A stretch of DNA of 7,406 nt, from contig CANMNU010000065.1 in the NCBI GenBank assembly GCA_947499175.1, positions 1 to 7,406 on the forward strand, in the 5' to 3' direction. This document shows positions 1 to 6,453 of the stretch, one piece after another. This DNA is from Alphaproteobacteria bacterium (GTDB taxonomy: Bacteria > Pseudomonadota > Alphaproteobacteria > Paracaedibacterales > CAITNM01). The first letter of the stretch is position 1. Each line of letters begins with the position of its first letter. The position numbers and the translations under genes were made by a program. The notes beneath the pieces were generated by a model. The model was given only the letters and a program-made list of their open reading frames with translations. It was not told the DNA's origin and did not search any database.

Positions 1-1467
1 AAAATGTTCTAAATAAGTCTCTATAACTTGCAAGAGTGTAAATAATGGGTCTTTATCTACAACTGCAGTCTCATTTACCTGGACCTTCATATGATATAAT
101 TCTATAAATATATTCTGATAAGCGTCCTCTAGATCCTTTCCTTTTTTCGTTGACATTATTAAATCTTCAAACTTTTCTATCACTTTATCACTAAGTTTTG
201 TGTCGTATTTAGCTGCTATAGAGTAGGCGTTTAGAAGCAAGTCTCTCGGCAGCTTGTTTTCTTTAATTTGAGGAATTCCACCTAACATATACTCTGTTAA
301 TTTCTTTAAATCTTCTAAGGGCCCTGAAGTACTTTTCCTAGCGTTAGCTATTATCTCATTCATAATTATTTGAAAAGATTGCATTGTGAACTTTGTAATA
401 TCACTAACTTTTTGAAACTCTTTCGGTAAACTTCCCATTAAGGCGTCTAAACCATTAGCTTCTTCGTTTGCCAATTCTAACTTTGCGGTAAGATCTTTTA
501 TTTTGGATAAATAGTCTAGAGATTCATCAAGAGATTCTTTGCCCAATGCCTTATTAAGTTTTTCAATTTTTTCTACTAGTTCAGTGTCAAAACCTATTGC
601 TTTTTGAGCGTATGGATTTTTTTGCAATTGATAGATTATTGGATACGCTATCTTAATGGCAATCGCCCATCTAGGCTTACATTCATATAAGGTTACACCT
701 ATATCTGCTGCGTTTTTAATTATTGCAGTATCACCATTAATAGTCACAGACAGTTTTTCAGGTTCCACGTTATCTTTAATCCACGAAAACATTTTTTCCA
801 TAATGTCTTGTTTTGTAAGCAGCTCACTAATAATTTTTTGCATATCGCCCATTGCAGATAATGCGATGTTACCCTTTAAAGCTAATTGTATTTTAGTAAA
901 AGTTTCTAATTGTTCTTGATTTTTGAAAATAGCTATTTCTGTTTTTTCACCTTTTTCATTCTCAACATAAGCATGAATTCCATAACCATCAGTAGATGTC
1001 CCAATTTTAGAAAAATTACCACCTAATTTATCCACTGAATTTATTGCTTTCATGATCTCTTTATCATTTATTCCAGCTTCAATTTGCTTTTCAGTAATGC
1101 CATTTTGCTTAAGCACTAATTGTTGATTGTCAACTTTTAATTGCTGGTTTTCTTTTATTAGTGTCTCAGGCATGGTTTTGTTAATAACGTGGAAGTTACT
1201 GAAAAAATCATTTGCAAATTTTTTAGGAGCTAGACCATATGATTTAACTGTATCCACAGATGGGTGGTGAGGATTTTTTTTAACTTCATTTTGCACTATT
1301 TCTTTCAATTGAGCTCCAATTGCTGCTTGTTCAAGCGGATTCACTGTCTTTTCAAACTGATTTTTAAGATTTTGTACTTGATTTTCAAATGATTCTGCTG
1401 CCACTAAATTAGGTAAAGCTATGCAAACTATAGTGCACACAATTAGGTTCTTAAAAAAATTATACAT
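1..1467 (-). CDS. Large secreted protein of unknown function, 5' part only
   Basis: An uninterrupted minus-strand reading frame runs from ATG at 1467-1465 to the left window edge: 489 codons with no stop, so the C-terminus is missing. I do not recognise the family. The start is supported by AGGAAG (1480-1475) seven bases upstream. Residues 1-24 form a Sec signal peptide: K6, a hydrophobic core with C11 and C15, and a cleavage-like VAA before E25. The mature part is hydrophilic, rich in K, E, N and Q, and appears mainly helical. Residues about 101-121 look like a short coiled coil, with leucines at 103, 110 and 117 in heptad spacing. I see one mature cysteine (C264, in YECKPRW) and no catalytic motif. 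It is divergent from the beta-barrel gene at 1540 and may share its control region. A periplasmic, surface or exported host-interaction protein is possible, but that is inference. The reading frame is near certain; the function is unknown. Confidence 0.85.
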   Translation of the reverse strand, partial: MYNFFKNLIVCTIVCIALPNLVAAESFENQVQNLKNQFEKTVNPLEQAAIGAQLKEIVQNEVKKNPHHPSVDTVKSYGLAPKKFANDFFSNFHVINKTMPETLIKENQQLKVDNQQLVLKQNGITEKQIEAGINDKEIMKAINSVDKLGGNFSKIGTSTDGYGIHAYVENEKGEKTEIAIFKNQEQLETFTKIQLALKGNIALSAMGDMQKIISELLTKQDIMEKMFSWIKDNVEPEKLSVTINGDTAIIKNAADIGVTLYECKPRWAIAIKIAYPIIYQLQKNPYAQKAIGFDTELVEKIEKLNKALGKESLDESLDYLSKIKDLTAKLELANEEANGLDALMGSLPKEFQKVSDITKFTMQSFQIIMNEIIANARKSTSGPLEDLKKLTEYMLGGIPQIKENKLPRDLLLNAYSIAAKYDTKLSDKVIEKFEDLIMSTKKGKDLEDAYQNIFIELYHMKVQVNETAVVDKDPLFTLLQVIETYLEHF

Positions 1468-1481
1468 TTGATAGCTTCCTG

Positions 1482-1510
1482 TTGTTACTCTGCAGTTTTA
1501 ACTGTACCCT
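1482..1510. promoter_or_regulatory. Divergent control region with operator-like palindrome
   Basis: The 72-nt gap between the divergent genes starting at 1467 (minus) and 1540 (plus) must hold both promoters. CAGTT-TT-AACTG at 1493-1504 is a perfect inverted repeat with a 2-nt centre; it extends to 1491-1506 with one mismatch, which is a plausible operator size. A weak plus-strand promoter can be drawn as TTGTTA (1482-1487), a 17-nt spacer and TACCCT (1505-1510), and the palindrome would lie in that spacer. No convincing minus-strand promoter was found. The assignment is tentative because the -10 match is poor. Confidence 0.25.
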
Positions 1511-1539
1511 AAAGTGGTTAATGAATTATTAAGAGTTGT

Positions 1540-2313
1540 ATGAATTTTAGGTTTGTGTTTTTTTTGCTAATTTTTTTTGTAACAAATGTAGTTAATGCAC
1601 GGGTTGATTTTATGGTAGGAACATCGGTAGATTACCTAACCCATAGCAATAAACAAAATGATAGTTTTACAGATGATCTGTATAGGAGTCCTTCAACTAG
1701 TTTTTCTAAAACTAAAAAAAAACAAGCCTTACAAGGGGGAGTTTTTTTAGGAATACGTTTTTTTATACAAAATTGGTTTATTGGTCCTGAATTTACACTT
1801 TTTTATTCTGAAATTCACACAGAAACCCAGCAGCAAAATCTGCCTCAAAATCTACTCGTTGTTCCACAAACAACAGTATCAAGTAAAACTTTTTATAAAA
1901 GTAGGTGGGGTGCAACCCTTCGTTTTGGGTATGATTTTTCTGGTTGGCTACCTTATGGTATTTGTGGAGTGCAAGCATACACAATTTCCCATGAAATGAA
2001 TTTTGTTATGCCTAATATTGATGCTACAGGGCATTCTGTTACTGAGACATATAACAGAAAGCTAAGCTTTAAAAAAACAGCTTTTGTTTGGGGTGCCGGA
2101 ATTGAAAAAGAAGTTTCGCCACATATGCTTTTAGGGGTTGAATGCAAAGTTATGTCTTTTCCACAAAAAAACCTAGATACACAGAAATTTTTATATACGT
2201 ATGATCCAGCTGGAGCTGGAGGCCATGGCCCTGTTCCATCAAGCAACAGTATTAATTCTTCATTAAGATCACAGATTTTAACTGTTGGGCTTAGACTTTC
2301 TTACGTTATATAA
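1540..2313 (+). CDS. Outer-membrane beta-barrel protein, opacity/Omp25-like
   Basis: A 257-residue protein with a clear Sec signal peptide: residues 1-20 have R4, a Phe/Leu/Ile-rich core and cleavage-like VNA before R21. The rest has the look of a small 8-to-10-strand outer-membrane barrel. Segments of alternating hydrophobic residues, such as GGVFLGIRFFIQNWFIGPEF, RWGATLRFGYDFSG, AFVWGAGIEKEV and the final ILTVGLRLSYVI, are separated by polar, Ser/Thr/Asn/Gln-rich loops. The architecture matches opacity/Omp25-like surface proteins of alphaproteobacteria, but the exact family needs a profile search. The last residue is Ile rather than the usual Phe of the BAM recognition signal. There are cysteines in GICGVQ and GVECKV. 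The start is fixed by an in-frame stop just upstream (TAA at 1530-1532) and a weak AAGAG (1531-1535). It probably sits in the outer membrane facing the environment or host. It shares the strand with the secreted-protein gene 100 nt downstream. Confidence 0.75.
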   Translation: MNFRFVFFLLIFFVTNVVNARVDFMVGTSVDYLTHSNKQNDSFTDDLYRSPSTSFSKTKKKQALQGGVFLGIRFFIQNWFIGPEFTLFYSEIHTETQQQNLPQNLLVVPQTTVSSKTFYKSRWGATLRFGYDFSGWLPYGICGVQAYTISHEMNFVMPNIDATGHSVTETYNRKLSFKKTAFVWGAGIEKEVSPHMLLGVECKVMSFPQKNLDTQKFLYTYDPAGAGGHGPVPSSNSINSSLRSQILTVGLRLSYVI

Positions 2314-2319
2314 AACCTG

Positions 2320-2401
2320 TTAAAAAATATCATCATTGCAAACGAATTAAGAGTTTATTAATACAATTTATTCACATTGTAACTGTAGTGATATTTTTTA
2401 A
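2320..2401 (+). promoter_or_regulatory. Leader with 13-bp perfect inverted repeat
   Basis: TTAAAAAATATCA (2320-2332) is exactly complementary to TGATATTTTTTAA (2389-2401), leaving a 56-nt loop. Inside the loop a second hairpin, TACAAT (2362-2367) with ATTGTA (2376-2381), has an 8-nt loop. The right arm ends only 4 nt before the GAGGA ribosome-binding site (2405-2409) of the gene starting at 2414. As RNA this could end transcription of the upstream barrel gene (A-tract paired with U-tract), insulate the downstream gene, or sequester its translation start. The stem is almost entirely A-T, so its strength is doubtful. TACAAT at 2362-2367 also resembles a -10 box, but no -35 lies at proper spacing. 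Confidence 0.4.
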
Positions 2402-2413
2402 TACGAGGATTTT

Positions 2414-3295
2414 ATGAAGAACAAATTATTAAAGGCAGTAATGCTATTGGGAATTAGCACAATTGGCATTAATGCCATGGAAGACAGTGATCAAACAAAA
2501 GCATTTAAGGCACTTGGTATAGAACAAGCTGTTACAGAAAAAGGTAAAAAAGAAATAGGCGCAATACTTGGTGATAAGGATGGATTCAAACCAGGGGATG
2601 AAGCGTCGGCGGCAAGAAAATTGTATGATGCCCTTCGTTTACAAGACGTTAGTAAATGGACAAATGAAGAAAAAAAACAATATTTAAATTATCTTAAACA
2701 TAAAGAAACTACTGGGGCACTAAGCACCAAAGAAAAAGCAAACTTAGTAAAGCTATCACCAAAAAATGATTTGCTTGAAAAAAAACCAGAATTTGCGACT
2801 AAAACACTTAAAAAAACTGAAATCGAAAAAACAAATCCAGTAAATAAAAAAATCTTAGATAACACAACCTTTGATGAAAAAAGAAATGTTTTTGCAAAAG
2901 GTGATAACGCATATTTAGATTGGAAGAAACCACTGAGCAAAGAAAAAATTACTAATGAAAATGTTGTTGTGCAACTTCAAGAGATTGAAAACGCTAAACA
3001 AGCAACGCAAGAACAGGTAAGACTTTTAGATGCTAAGAAGAACTTAAATGAAGAACAAAGTAAAATACTTGTGCTAGCAAAAGAAGAGTTCAAAGAGGCT
3101 GGTCAGCTACTTGATCATGCTAATTTCTTAGTGACTGCAGCAACAGAAGAGATTGAAGACGCAAAAAAGAGAAATATATATTCTGGAGAGACAAAAGAGT
3201 TAGGTGACAAGCAAATGGAAGAAGCTGTTAAAATTTCACAAGAAGCTAAGGCTGCTTTAGAAAAAGCAATAGCAGTATTAGAAAGTATTAAGTAA
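2414..3295 (+). CDS. Secreted charged helical protein of unknown function
   Basis: A 293-residue protein I do not recognise. Residues 1-21 are a Sec signal peptide (K2, K4 and K7, core LLKAVMLLGISTIGI, cleavage-like INA before M22). No lipobox cysteine is present, and the whole protein lacks cysteine. The mature part is dominated by Lys, Glu, Ala and Asn. The N-terminal third (about 22-100) looks globular-helical, the middle (about 105-170) is Lys/Pro/Asn-rich and may be a flexible linker, and from about 185 to the end long amphipathic helices with coiled-coil character run to the C-terminus. GAGGA at 2405-2409, 4 nt before ATG, supports the start. It follows the beta-barrel gene in the same direction and precedes a hairpin shared with convergent ispB. 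A periplasmic or exported, possibly host-directed, role is a guess. Confidence in the gene is high; its function is unknown. Confidence 0.85.
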   Translation: MKNKLLKAVMLLGISTIGINAMEDSDQTKAFKALGIEQAVTEKGKKEIGAILGDKDGFKPGDEASAARKLYDALRLQDVSKWTNEEKKQYLNYLKHKETTGALSTKEKANLVKLSPKNDLLEKKPEFATKTLKKTEIEKTNPVNKKILDNTTFDEKRNVFAKGDNAYLDWKKPLSKEKITNENVVVQLQEIENAKQATQEQVRLLDAKKNLNEEQSKILVLAKEEFKEAGQLLDHANFLVTAATEEIEDAKKRNIYSGETKELGDKQMEEAVKISQEAKAALEKAIAVLESIK

Positions 3296-3308
3296 ACTAC
3301 TGAACATA

Positions 3309-3334
3309 ATGGCTACCTCTGTGTAGGTAGCCAT
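3309..3334. terminator. Bidirectional terminator-like hairpin between convergent genes
   Basis: ATGGCTACCT (3309-3318) and AGGTAGCCAT (3325-3334) pair perfectly over 10 bp around the loop CTGTGT. The hairpin lies in the 47-nt gap between the plus-strand gene ending at 3295 and ispB, whose stop is at 3343 on the minus strand, so it could end both transcripts. Minus-strand transcripts would read a short U4 run just before the stem; neither strand has a proper T-tract after it. It may therefore act as a 3'-end stabiliser or a weak terminator. Confidence 0.6.
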
Positions 3335-3342
3335 AAAACCAC

Positions 3343-4329
3343 CTAACAAGCAAAATAACTCTCAACCAACATTTGCATTAGATATGAGACATCGTTTGAA
3401 AAACTGGCTAAGCATTTTTGCGCTTCTTTTCCATAAAACTTAGCGATAGTTTCACATTTTTTAAAAGCATCAAGCTTATGTAGACGATTCAGCACCTGAT
3501 CAAATGGTGGTTTTTGAAATGGTTGATTATCATCATTAAAACATTGGTGCCAAAATGATTTATCGGTATCGGCTTGATATGCTAACAAAATTGGAAGGGT
3601 TACTTTGCCTTCGCGATAATCATCACCTTGTGATTTACCACGGTTAGACATTATATAATCATTTACATCGTCAACAACTTGATACATTAACCCAAAGTAC
3701 CTACCAAATTGCGACAGTTGCTGTGCTGAATAGGGATCAGCCCCGGCTGCTAAAGCTCCTGTATGACAAGCTGCTGAAAACAACGTAGCAGTTTTGTATT
3801 CTGTAATTTCTAGGTAAGAATCAACGCTTAAATCTAGAGAATTAAAGCAGCGGAGTTGGGTAACCTCGCCCTCGCTAATTTTAGATGAAGCGGTGGCCAG
3901 AATATCTAAGAAATTTATGTCACCTGTATTAACCATTAATTGAAAAGCACGAGCAAATAAAAAATCACCAACTAAAATACTAGGTTTATTGCCCCAAATC
4001 ATATTTGCAGTTTGTTGACCGCGGCGAAGCGGTGATTCATCAACAACATCGTCATGTAAAAGGGTTGCAGCGTGAATCAGTTCAACTGCCGCTGCAAGTG
4101 AAATGCTGTTTTGATTGAACTCACTAATCAACCGGCTAGATGCTAAACATAGCAATGGTCGCAAACGCTTGCCGCCAGCAGAGATTAAAGTTTTAGCAAT
4201 GTTTTGAACCAAAGGTTCACTAGCTGAAACACTACTTAAAATTAATGTATCTACTTGTTGTAGGCCTTTTTTAAAATCATTTCTTAATTGTTCAACCGGA
4301 TCCAAAATAATTTGGGATGCTTGCAACAA
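3343..4329 (-). CDS. ispB: Long-chain polyprenyl diphosphate synthase (octa/decaprenyl type)
   Basis: This cytoplasmic trans-prenyltransferase condenses isopentenyl diphosphate units onto an allylic primer, giving the long isoprenoid tail normally used for ubiquinone. All family signatures are in order: GGKRLRP (52-58), the first Asp-rich motif DDVVD (93-97) followed by LRRG (101-104), GD (121-122), the second Asp-rich motif DDVND (220-224), and GDDYREGKVTLP (235-246). At 328 residues it has normal full length. The residue five before the first Asp-rich motif is Ala (A88); family knowledge says a small residue there permits long products, whereas Phe/Tyr would stop at C15-C20. No ATG is available: the frame opens at TTG 4329-4327, after an in-frame TAG at 4338-4336. 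A second TTG (4326-4324) follows directly, and AGG at 4337-4335 serves either. It is divergent from the methyltransferase gene at 4400. The exact chain length cannot be read from sequence. Confidence 0.95.
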   Translation of the reverse strand: MLQASQIILDPVEQLRNDFKKGLQQVDTLILSSVSASEPLVQNIAKTLISAGGKRLRPLLCLASSRLISEFNQNSISLAAAVELIHAATLLHDDVVDESPLRRGQQTANMIWGNKPSILVGDFLFARAFQLMVNTGDINFLDILATASSKISEGEVTQLRCFNSLDLSVDSYLEITEYKTATLFSAACHTGALAAGADPYSAQQLSQFGRYFGLMYQVVDDVNDYIMSNRGKSQGDDYREGKVTLPILLAYQADTDKSFWHQCFNDDNQPFQKPPFDQVLNRLHKLDAFKKCETIAKFYGKEAQKCLASFSNDVSYLMQMLVESYFAC

Positions 4330-4358
4330 ATCAGCCTATCCAACACAGTCAATTTTCC

Positions 4359-4387
4359 AGTATAATTTAGCCTGTTTAACCTGTTCA
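4359..4387 (-). promoter_or_regulatory. Probable ispB promoter in divergent gap
   Basis: On the minus strand TGAACA (4387-4382, four of six consensus bases) is followed, after 17 nt, by TATACT (4364-4359, five of six). Transcription would start near 4352, about 23 nt before the TTG start of ispB. The -10 overlaps the opposite-strand TATAAT of the methyltransferase operon. Confidence 0.5.
4361..4366 (+). promoter_or_regulatory. Perfect TATAAT -10 box for the trmN6-like operon
   Basis: TATAAT stands 33 nt before the GTG start at 4400, suitable for a start of transcription near 4373 and a leader of about 27 nt. No good -35 is present: at 17-18 nt spacing the sequence is ATCCAA or TATCCA. It lies almost on top of the ispB -10 on the other strand, so the two polymerases probably cannot bind at once. 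Confidence 0.4.
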
Positions 4388-4399
4388 GGATAGCATTTT

Positions 4400-5173
4400 G
4401 TGCAAGAGCAATCGGAAAAGCCTCAAGAAAACACGTTTACCCAGGATTTACTGCTTGGTGGGCGGGTAGCTTTACGGCAGCCAACCCAAGGTTATAGGGC
4501 GGCAATTGATCCATTGCTATTGGCGGCATCAGTTCATGCTGAGCCTGGAGAGACGATTCTTGATGTAGGCGCAGGAGTTGGCGCGGCTGGGTTATGTCTG
4601 GCTTCACGTATACCTTATTGTCGAATTATGGGAATTGAACGCCAAAAAGATTTAGTGCGATTAGCAAACGATAACATTACGTTAAACAATGTAAGAGACA
4701 GAGTTGAAATTCTTCATGGAGATTTGCAAAGTCCACCTCCGCGCCTAGCTGCAGGTAGCTATAGCCAAGTAATTTCTAACCCACCATACTTTGAAAACAC
4801 TCAAGGTCGTGTGTCTACAGTAGTGGCTAAAGGATTAAGCAACCATGAAATTGATTGTGATATGGAAAGCTGGTTAAAATTTTCTTTGCTAATGCTTAAA
4901 CCGTCAGGAAAAATTACTTTTATATACCGCGCTGACATGGTAGATAAATTACTAAGCTTATTTTATGGAAAAGTTGGAGGTATTAACCTTTTTCCATTAT
5001 GGCCAATGGATGGTCAGATTGCTAAACGTGTAATAGTACAAGGAATTAAGGGATCCAAAGGCGGGCTAAATTTACTACCTGGTATGAATTTGCATAACGA
5101 GGATGGTTCGTTTACTCAGGCTACCGATGCAATATTAAAACATGGTCAAGCTTTGCATTTGGAATTAGCTTAA
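4400..5173 (+). CDS. trmN6: tRNA1(Val) adenine-37 N6-methyltransferase-like (COG4123)
   Basis: A SAM-dependent methyltransferase of the TrmN6/YfiC group, which in E. coli methylates N6 of A37 in tRNA1(Val). The N-terminal block DLLLGGRVALRQPTQGYRAA (16-35) followed by IDPLLLAA is characteristic of COG4123 proteins. SAM-binding motif I is LDVGAGVGAAG (54-64), the acidic residue after strand 2 is E80 in GIERQ, GD (107-108) follows, and the N6-adenine catalytic motif is NPPYF (127-131). Length (257) fits. The start is GTG; AGGA (4387-4390) lies 9 nt upstream, and no better ATG agrees with the conserved N-terminus. It leads a two-gene operon with the glycosyltransferase, whose ATG is 5 nt beyond this stop. 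Family assignment is firm. The exact substrate is inferred, since COG4123 members outside enterobacteria are little tested and some related proteins act on other RNAs or proteins. Confidence 0.85.
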   Translation: MQEQSEKPQENTFTQDLLLGGRVALRQPTQGYRAAIDPLLLAASVHAEPGETILDVGAGVGAAGLCLASRIPYCRIMGIERQKDLVRLANDNITLNNVRDRVEILHGDLQSPPPRLAAGSYSQVISNPPYFENTQGRVSTVVAKGLSNHEIDCDMESWLKFSLLMLKPSGKITFIYRADMVDKLLSLFYGKVGGINLFPLWPMDGQIAKRVIVQGIKGSKGGLNLLPGMNLHNEDGSFTQATDAILKHGQALHLELA

Positions 5174-5178
5174 ACAAA

Positions 5179-6138
5179 ATGATTATTCATTGGGCAATTG
5201 CAGCATTTATAACAGCCAGTCTGTTGTGGACGTGGAAAATGATTGGCATTAAAGATATTCCCAACCATCGTTCGGCGCATGCTAGTGCGACTCCAACAGC
5301 TGCAGGAGCATGCCTTAGCTTTATTTTTATTGGTTTTTATCTGACTGATCAAACTTTTGCGCCAATTCCAGTAACATTTGTGCTGGGGTTGATTTTGCTA
5401 ACCGTAATAGGATTTATTGACGATTGGCTAGAACTTAACTATAAAACACGTTTAGTGAGCCATATTTTAGCTGTAGGTATGGTTTTGTTATGGCAAAGTT
5501 TAAGCCCTGCTGAATACTTGATTTGGTTTTTTATAGGGGTTGGCTTAATTAATGCCTGCAATTTTTTAGATGGATTAAATGGTTTATTGGCAAGTCAATG
5601 GCTACTGACCACAGGATTTCTTTTAGCAAGCTTTGCAGAATTTGATAGCATATTTTGGATTTTGTGGATTAGCGTACTGATATATTTATTTTTTAATTTT
5701 CCAAAGTCACATTTGTTTATGGGCGATACAGGTAGCACGATTTTAGGCTTTTCATATTTTTCTATTATTTTTTATCTAGCACCGTTACAAAACGAGTTTC
5801 CAAGTCTATTTTTTAGTAAAGATAGCTTTATTTTATTTGCACTTTTTCCATTAGCCTTTGCCTGGGGAGATGTAGCATTTACAATTATTCGCCGTTTTAT
5901 CGATAAACGCTCAGTAATTGCTTCGTTTGGAGATTACGGATTTCATCATCAAGCAAGATTTTTTAAAAACCAGAGCTTGGTTACGCTGACATATTTAGGT
6001 CTGAACGGATTGTTAACTTTTGGGGCACAATTTTTATTTTTGAATCATCAATTAATGTATATAGTATGTAGCATTTACCTTTTAATGCAAACGTTACACA
6101 TAATTTTTGTTTATAAAATAGCCAAAAAACAAATGTGA
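5179..6138 (+). CDS. Polyprenyl-phosphate sugar-phosphate transferase, WecA/MraY family (GT4)
   Basis: An integral inner-membrane enzyme of 319 residues with roughly nine to ten hydrophobic segments. It would transfer a HexNAc-1-phosphate from a UDP-sugar to undecaprenyl phosphate, the first step of O-antigen, other polysaccharide or wall-polymer synthesis. Conserved family motifs are PNHRSAH (28-34, usual PN-RS-H), DD (81-82), NFLDGLNGL (128-136), FMGDTGS (180-186) and D231 in AWGDVAF. The usual last cytoplasmic motif HRxHxYQR is not normal: GFHHQARFF (255-262) stands in its place. Length is shorter than MraY (about 360) and near WbpL-like proteins. Its ATG is 5 nt after the methyltransferase stop without a strong ribosome-binding site, suggesting translational coupling. 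It is unlikely to be MraY, because no mur genes surround it. UDP-GlcNAc versus other UDP-HexNAc donors cannot be decided here. Confidence 0.85.
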   Translation: MIIHWAIAAFITASLLWTWKMIGIKDIPNHRSAHASATPTAAGACLSFIFIGFYLTDQTFAPIPVTFVLGLILLTVIGFIDDWLELNYKTRLVSHILAVGMVLLWQSLSPAEYLIWFFIGVGLINACNFLDGLNGLLASQWLLTTGFLLASFAEFDSIFWILWISVLIYLFFNFPKSHLFMGDTGSTILGFSYFSIIFYLAPLQNEFPSLFFSKDSFILFALFPLAFAWGDVAFTIIRRFIDKRSVIASFGDYGFHHQARFFKNQSLVTLTYLGLNGLLTFGAQFLFLNHQLMYIVCSIYLLMQTLHIIFVYKIAKKQM

Positions 6139-6156
6139 TTATTCCAGGAAAATCTC

Positions 6157-6219
6157 ACAATGATTATGTTCATAACATATCTATTTGATGGCTATATAAA
6201 TTTCATTGTTTTTCTTTTT
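6157..6219 (+). terminator. Candidate terminator after the GT4 gene
   Basis: ACAATGA (6157-6163) pairs with TCATTGT (6203-6209), followed by TTTTTCTTTT (6210-6219). The loop contains a further small hairpin, TATGTT-CAT-AACATA (6165-6179). The stem is AT-rich and the loop is long, so termination efficiency is uncertain, but the position 19 nt after the stop and the T-tract fit. Confidence 0.35.
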
Positions 6220-6253
6220 AAATCTGTGAACCCTTACACTTAAAAAATTTTAT

Positions 6254-6281
6254 TTGACGATTTTAAAAAATCTAGTATTAT
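6254..6281 (+). promoter_or_regulatory. Sigma-70-type promoter of tRNA-Leu
   Basis: TTGACG (6254-6259), a 16-nt spacer and TATTAT (6276-6281) match the housekeeping consensus at five of six positions each. The expected start of transcription, about 6288, is immediately before the tRNA 5' end at 6290, so the 5' leader would be almost absent. Confidence 0.75.
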
Positions 6282-6289
6282 CACGATGC

Positions 6290-6375
6290 GCCCCTGTGGT
6301 GGAATGGTAGACGCGGCAGACTCAAAATCTGTTGTCCGCAAGGACGTGGGAGTTCAAGTCTCCCCGGGGGCACCA
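6290..6375 (+). tRNA. tRNA-Leu, anticodon CAA
   Basis: This 86-nt class II tRNA reads the UUG codon. The acceptor stem GCCCCTG pairs with CGGGGGC, and the discriminator is A with the CCA end encoded. The anticodon loop CTCAAAA is closed by CAGA/TCTG, giving CAA. A long variable arm (TGTCCGCAAGGACG region) is the hallmark of leucine tRNAs, and the T arm is GGGAG-TTCAAGT-CTCCC. It has its own promoter and a hairpin plus T-run downstream. The structure shows no defect. Confidence 0.97.
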
Positions 6376-6384
6376 CATTTACGC

Positions 6385-6418
6385 GCCATTGTTTAGCTTG
6401 CAATGTTTATGGCTTTTT
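6385..6418 (+). terminator. Candidate tRNA-Leu terminator
   Basis: GCCAT (6385-6389) and ATGGC (6409-6413) can pair, directly followed by TTTTT and, after AAG, a further T6 run. An alternative inner stem, CATTG with CAATG, competes with it. It sits 10 nt after the CCA and 36 nt before lptC. The short stem makes readthrough into lptC possible, and that could be how lptC is transcribed, since no clear separate promoter was seen. Confidence 0.45.
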
Positions 6419-6453
6419 AAGTTTTTTGTTTTTTAAAGTATTTTCGAGGTTTT

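Noticed and set aside
656..919. 87-codon plus-strand open frame
   Set aside because: It lies wholly opposite the long minus-strand secreted-protein gene, which has a signal peptide and a ribosome-binding site; this frame has neither.
1953..2246. 97-codon minus-strand open frame
   Set aside because: Antisense to the beta-barrel gene, with no ribosome-binding site or recognisable protein features.
2689..2940. 83-codon minus-strand frame rich in Phe and Ser
   Set aside because: It is the complement of a Lys/Glu-rich coding stretch, which automatically yields Phe/Ser-rich antisense frames.
5170..5352. 60-codon minus-strand Cys-rich frame
   Set aside because: Antisense to the start of the glycosyltransferase; its cysteines are the complement of Ala/Thr codons there.
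6260..6273. Near-palindrome GATTTT-AA-AAAATC in the tRNA promoter spacer
   Set aside because: Simple A/T composition explains it, and overlap with a good promoter spacer gives no separate support for an operator.
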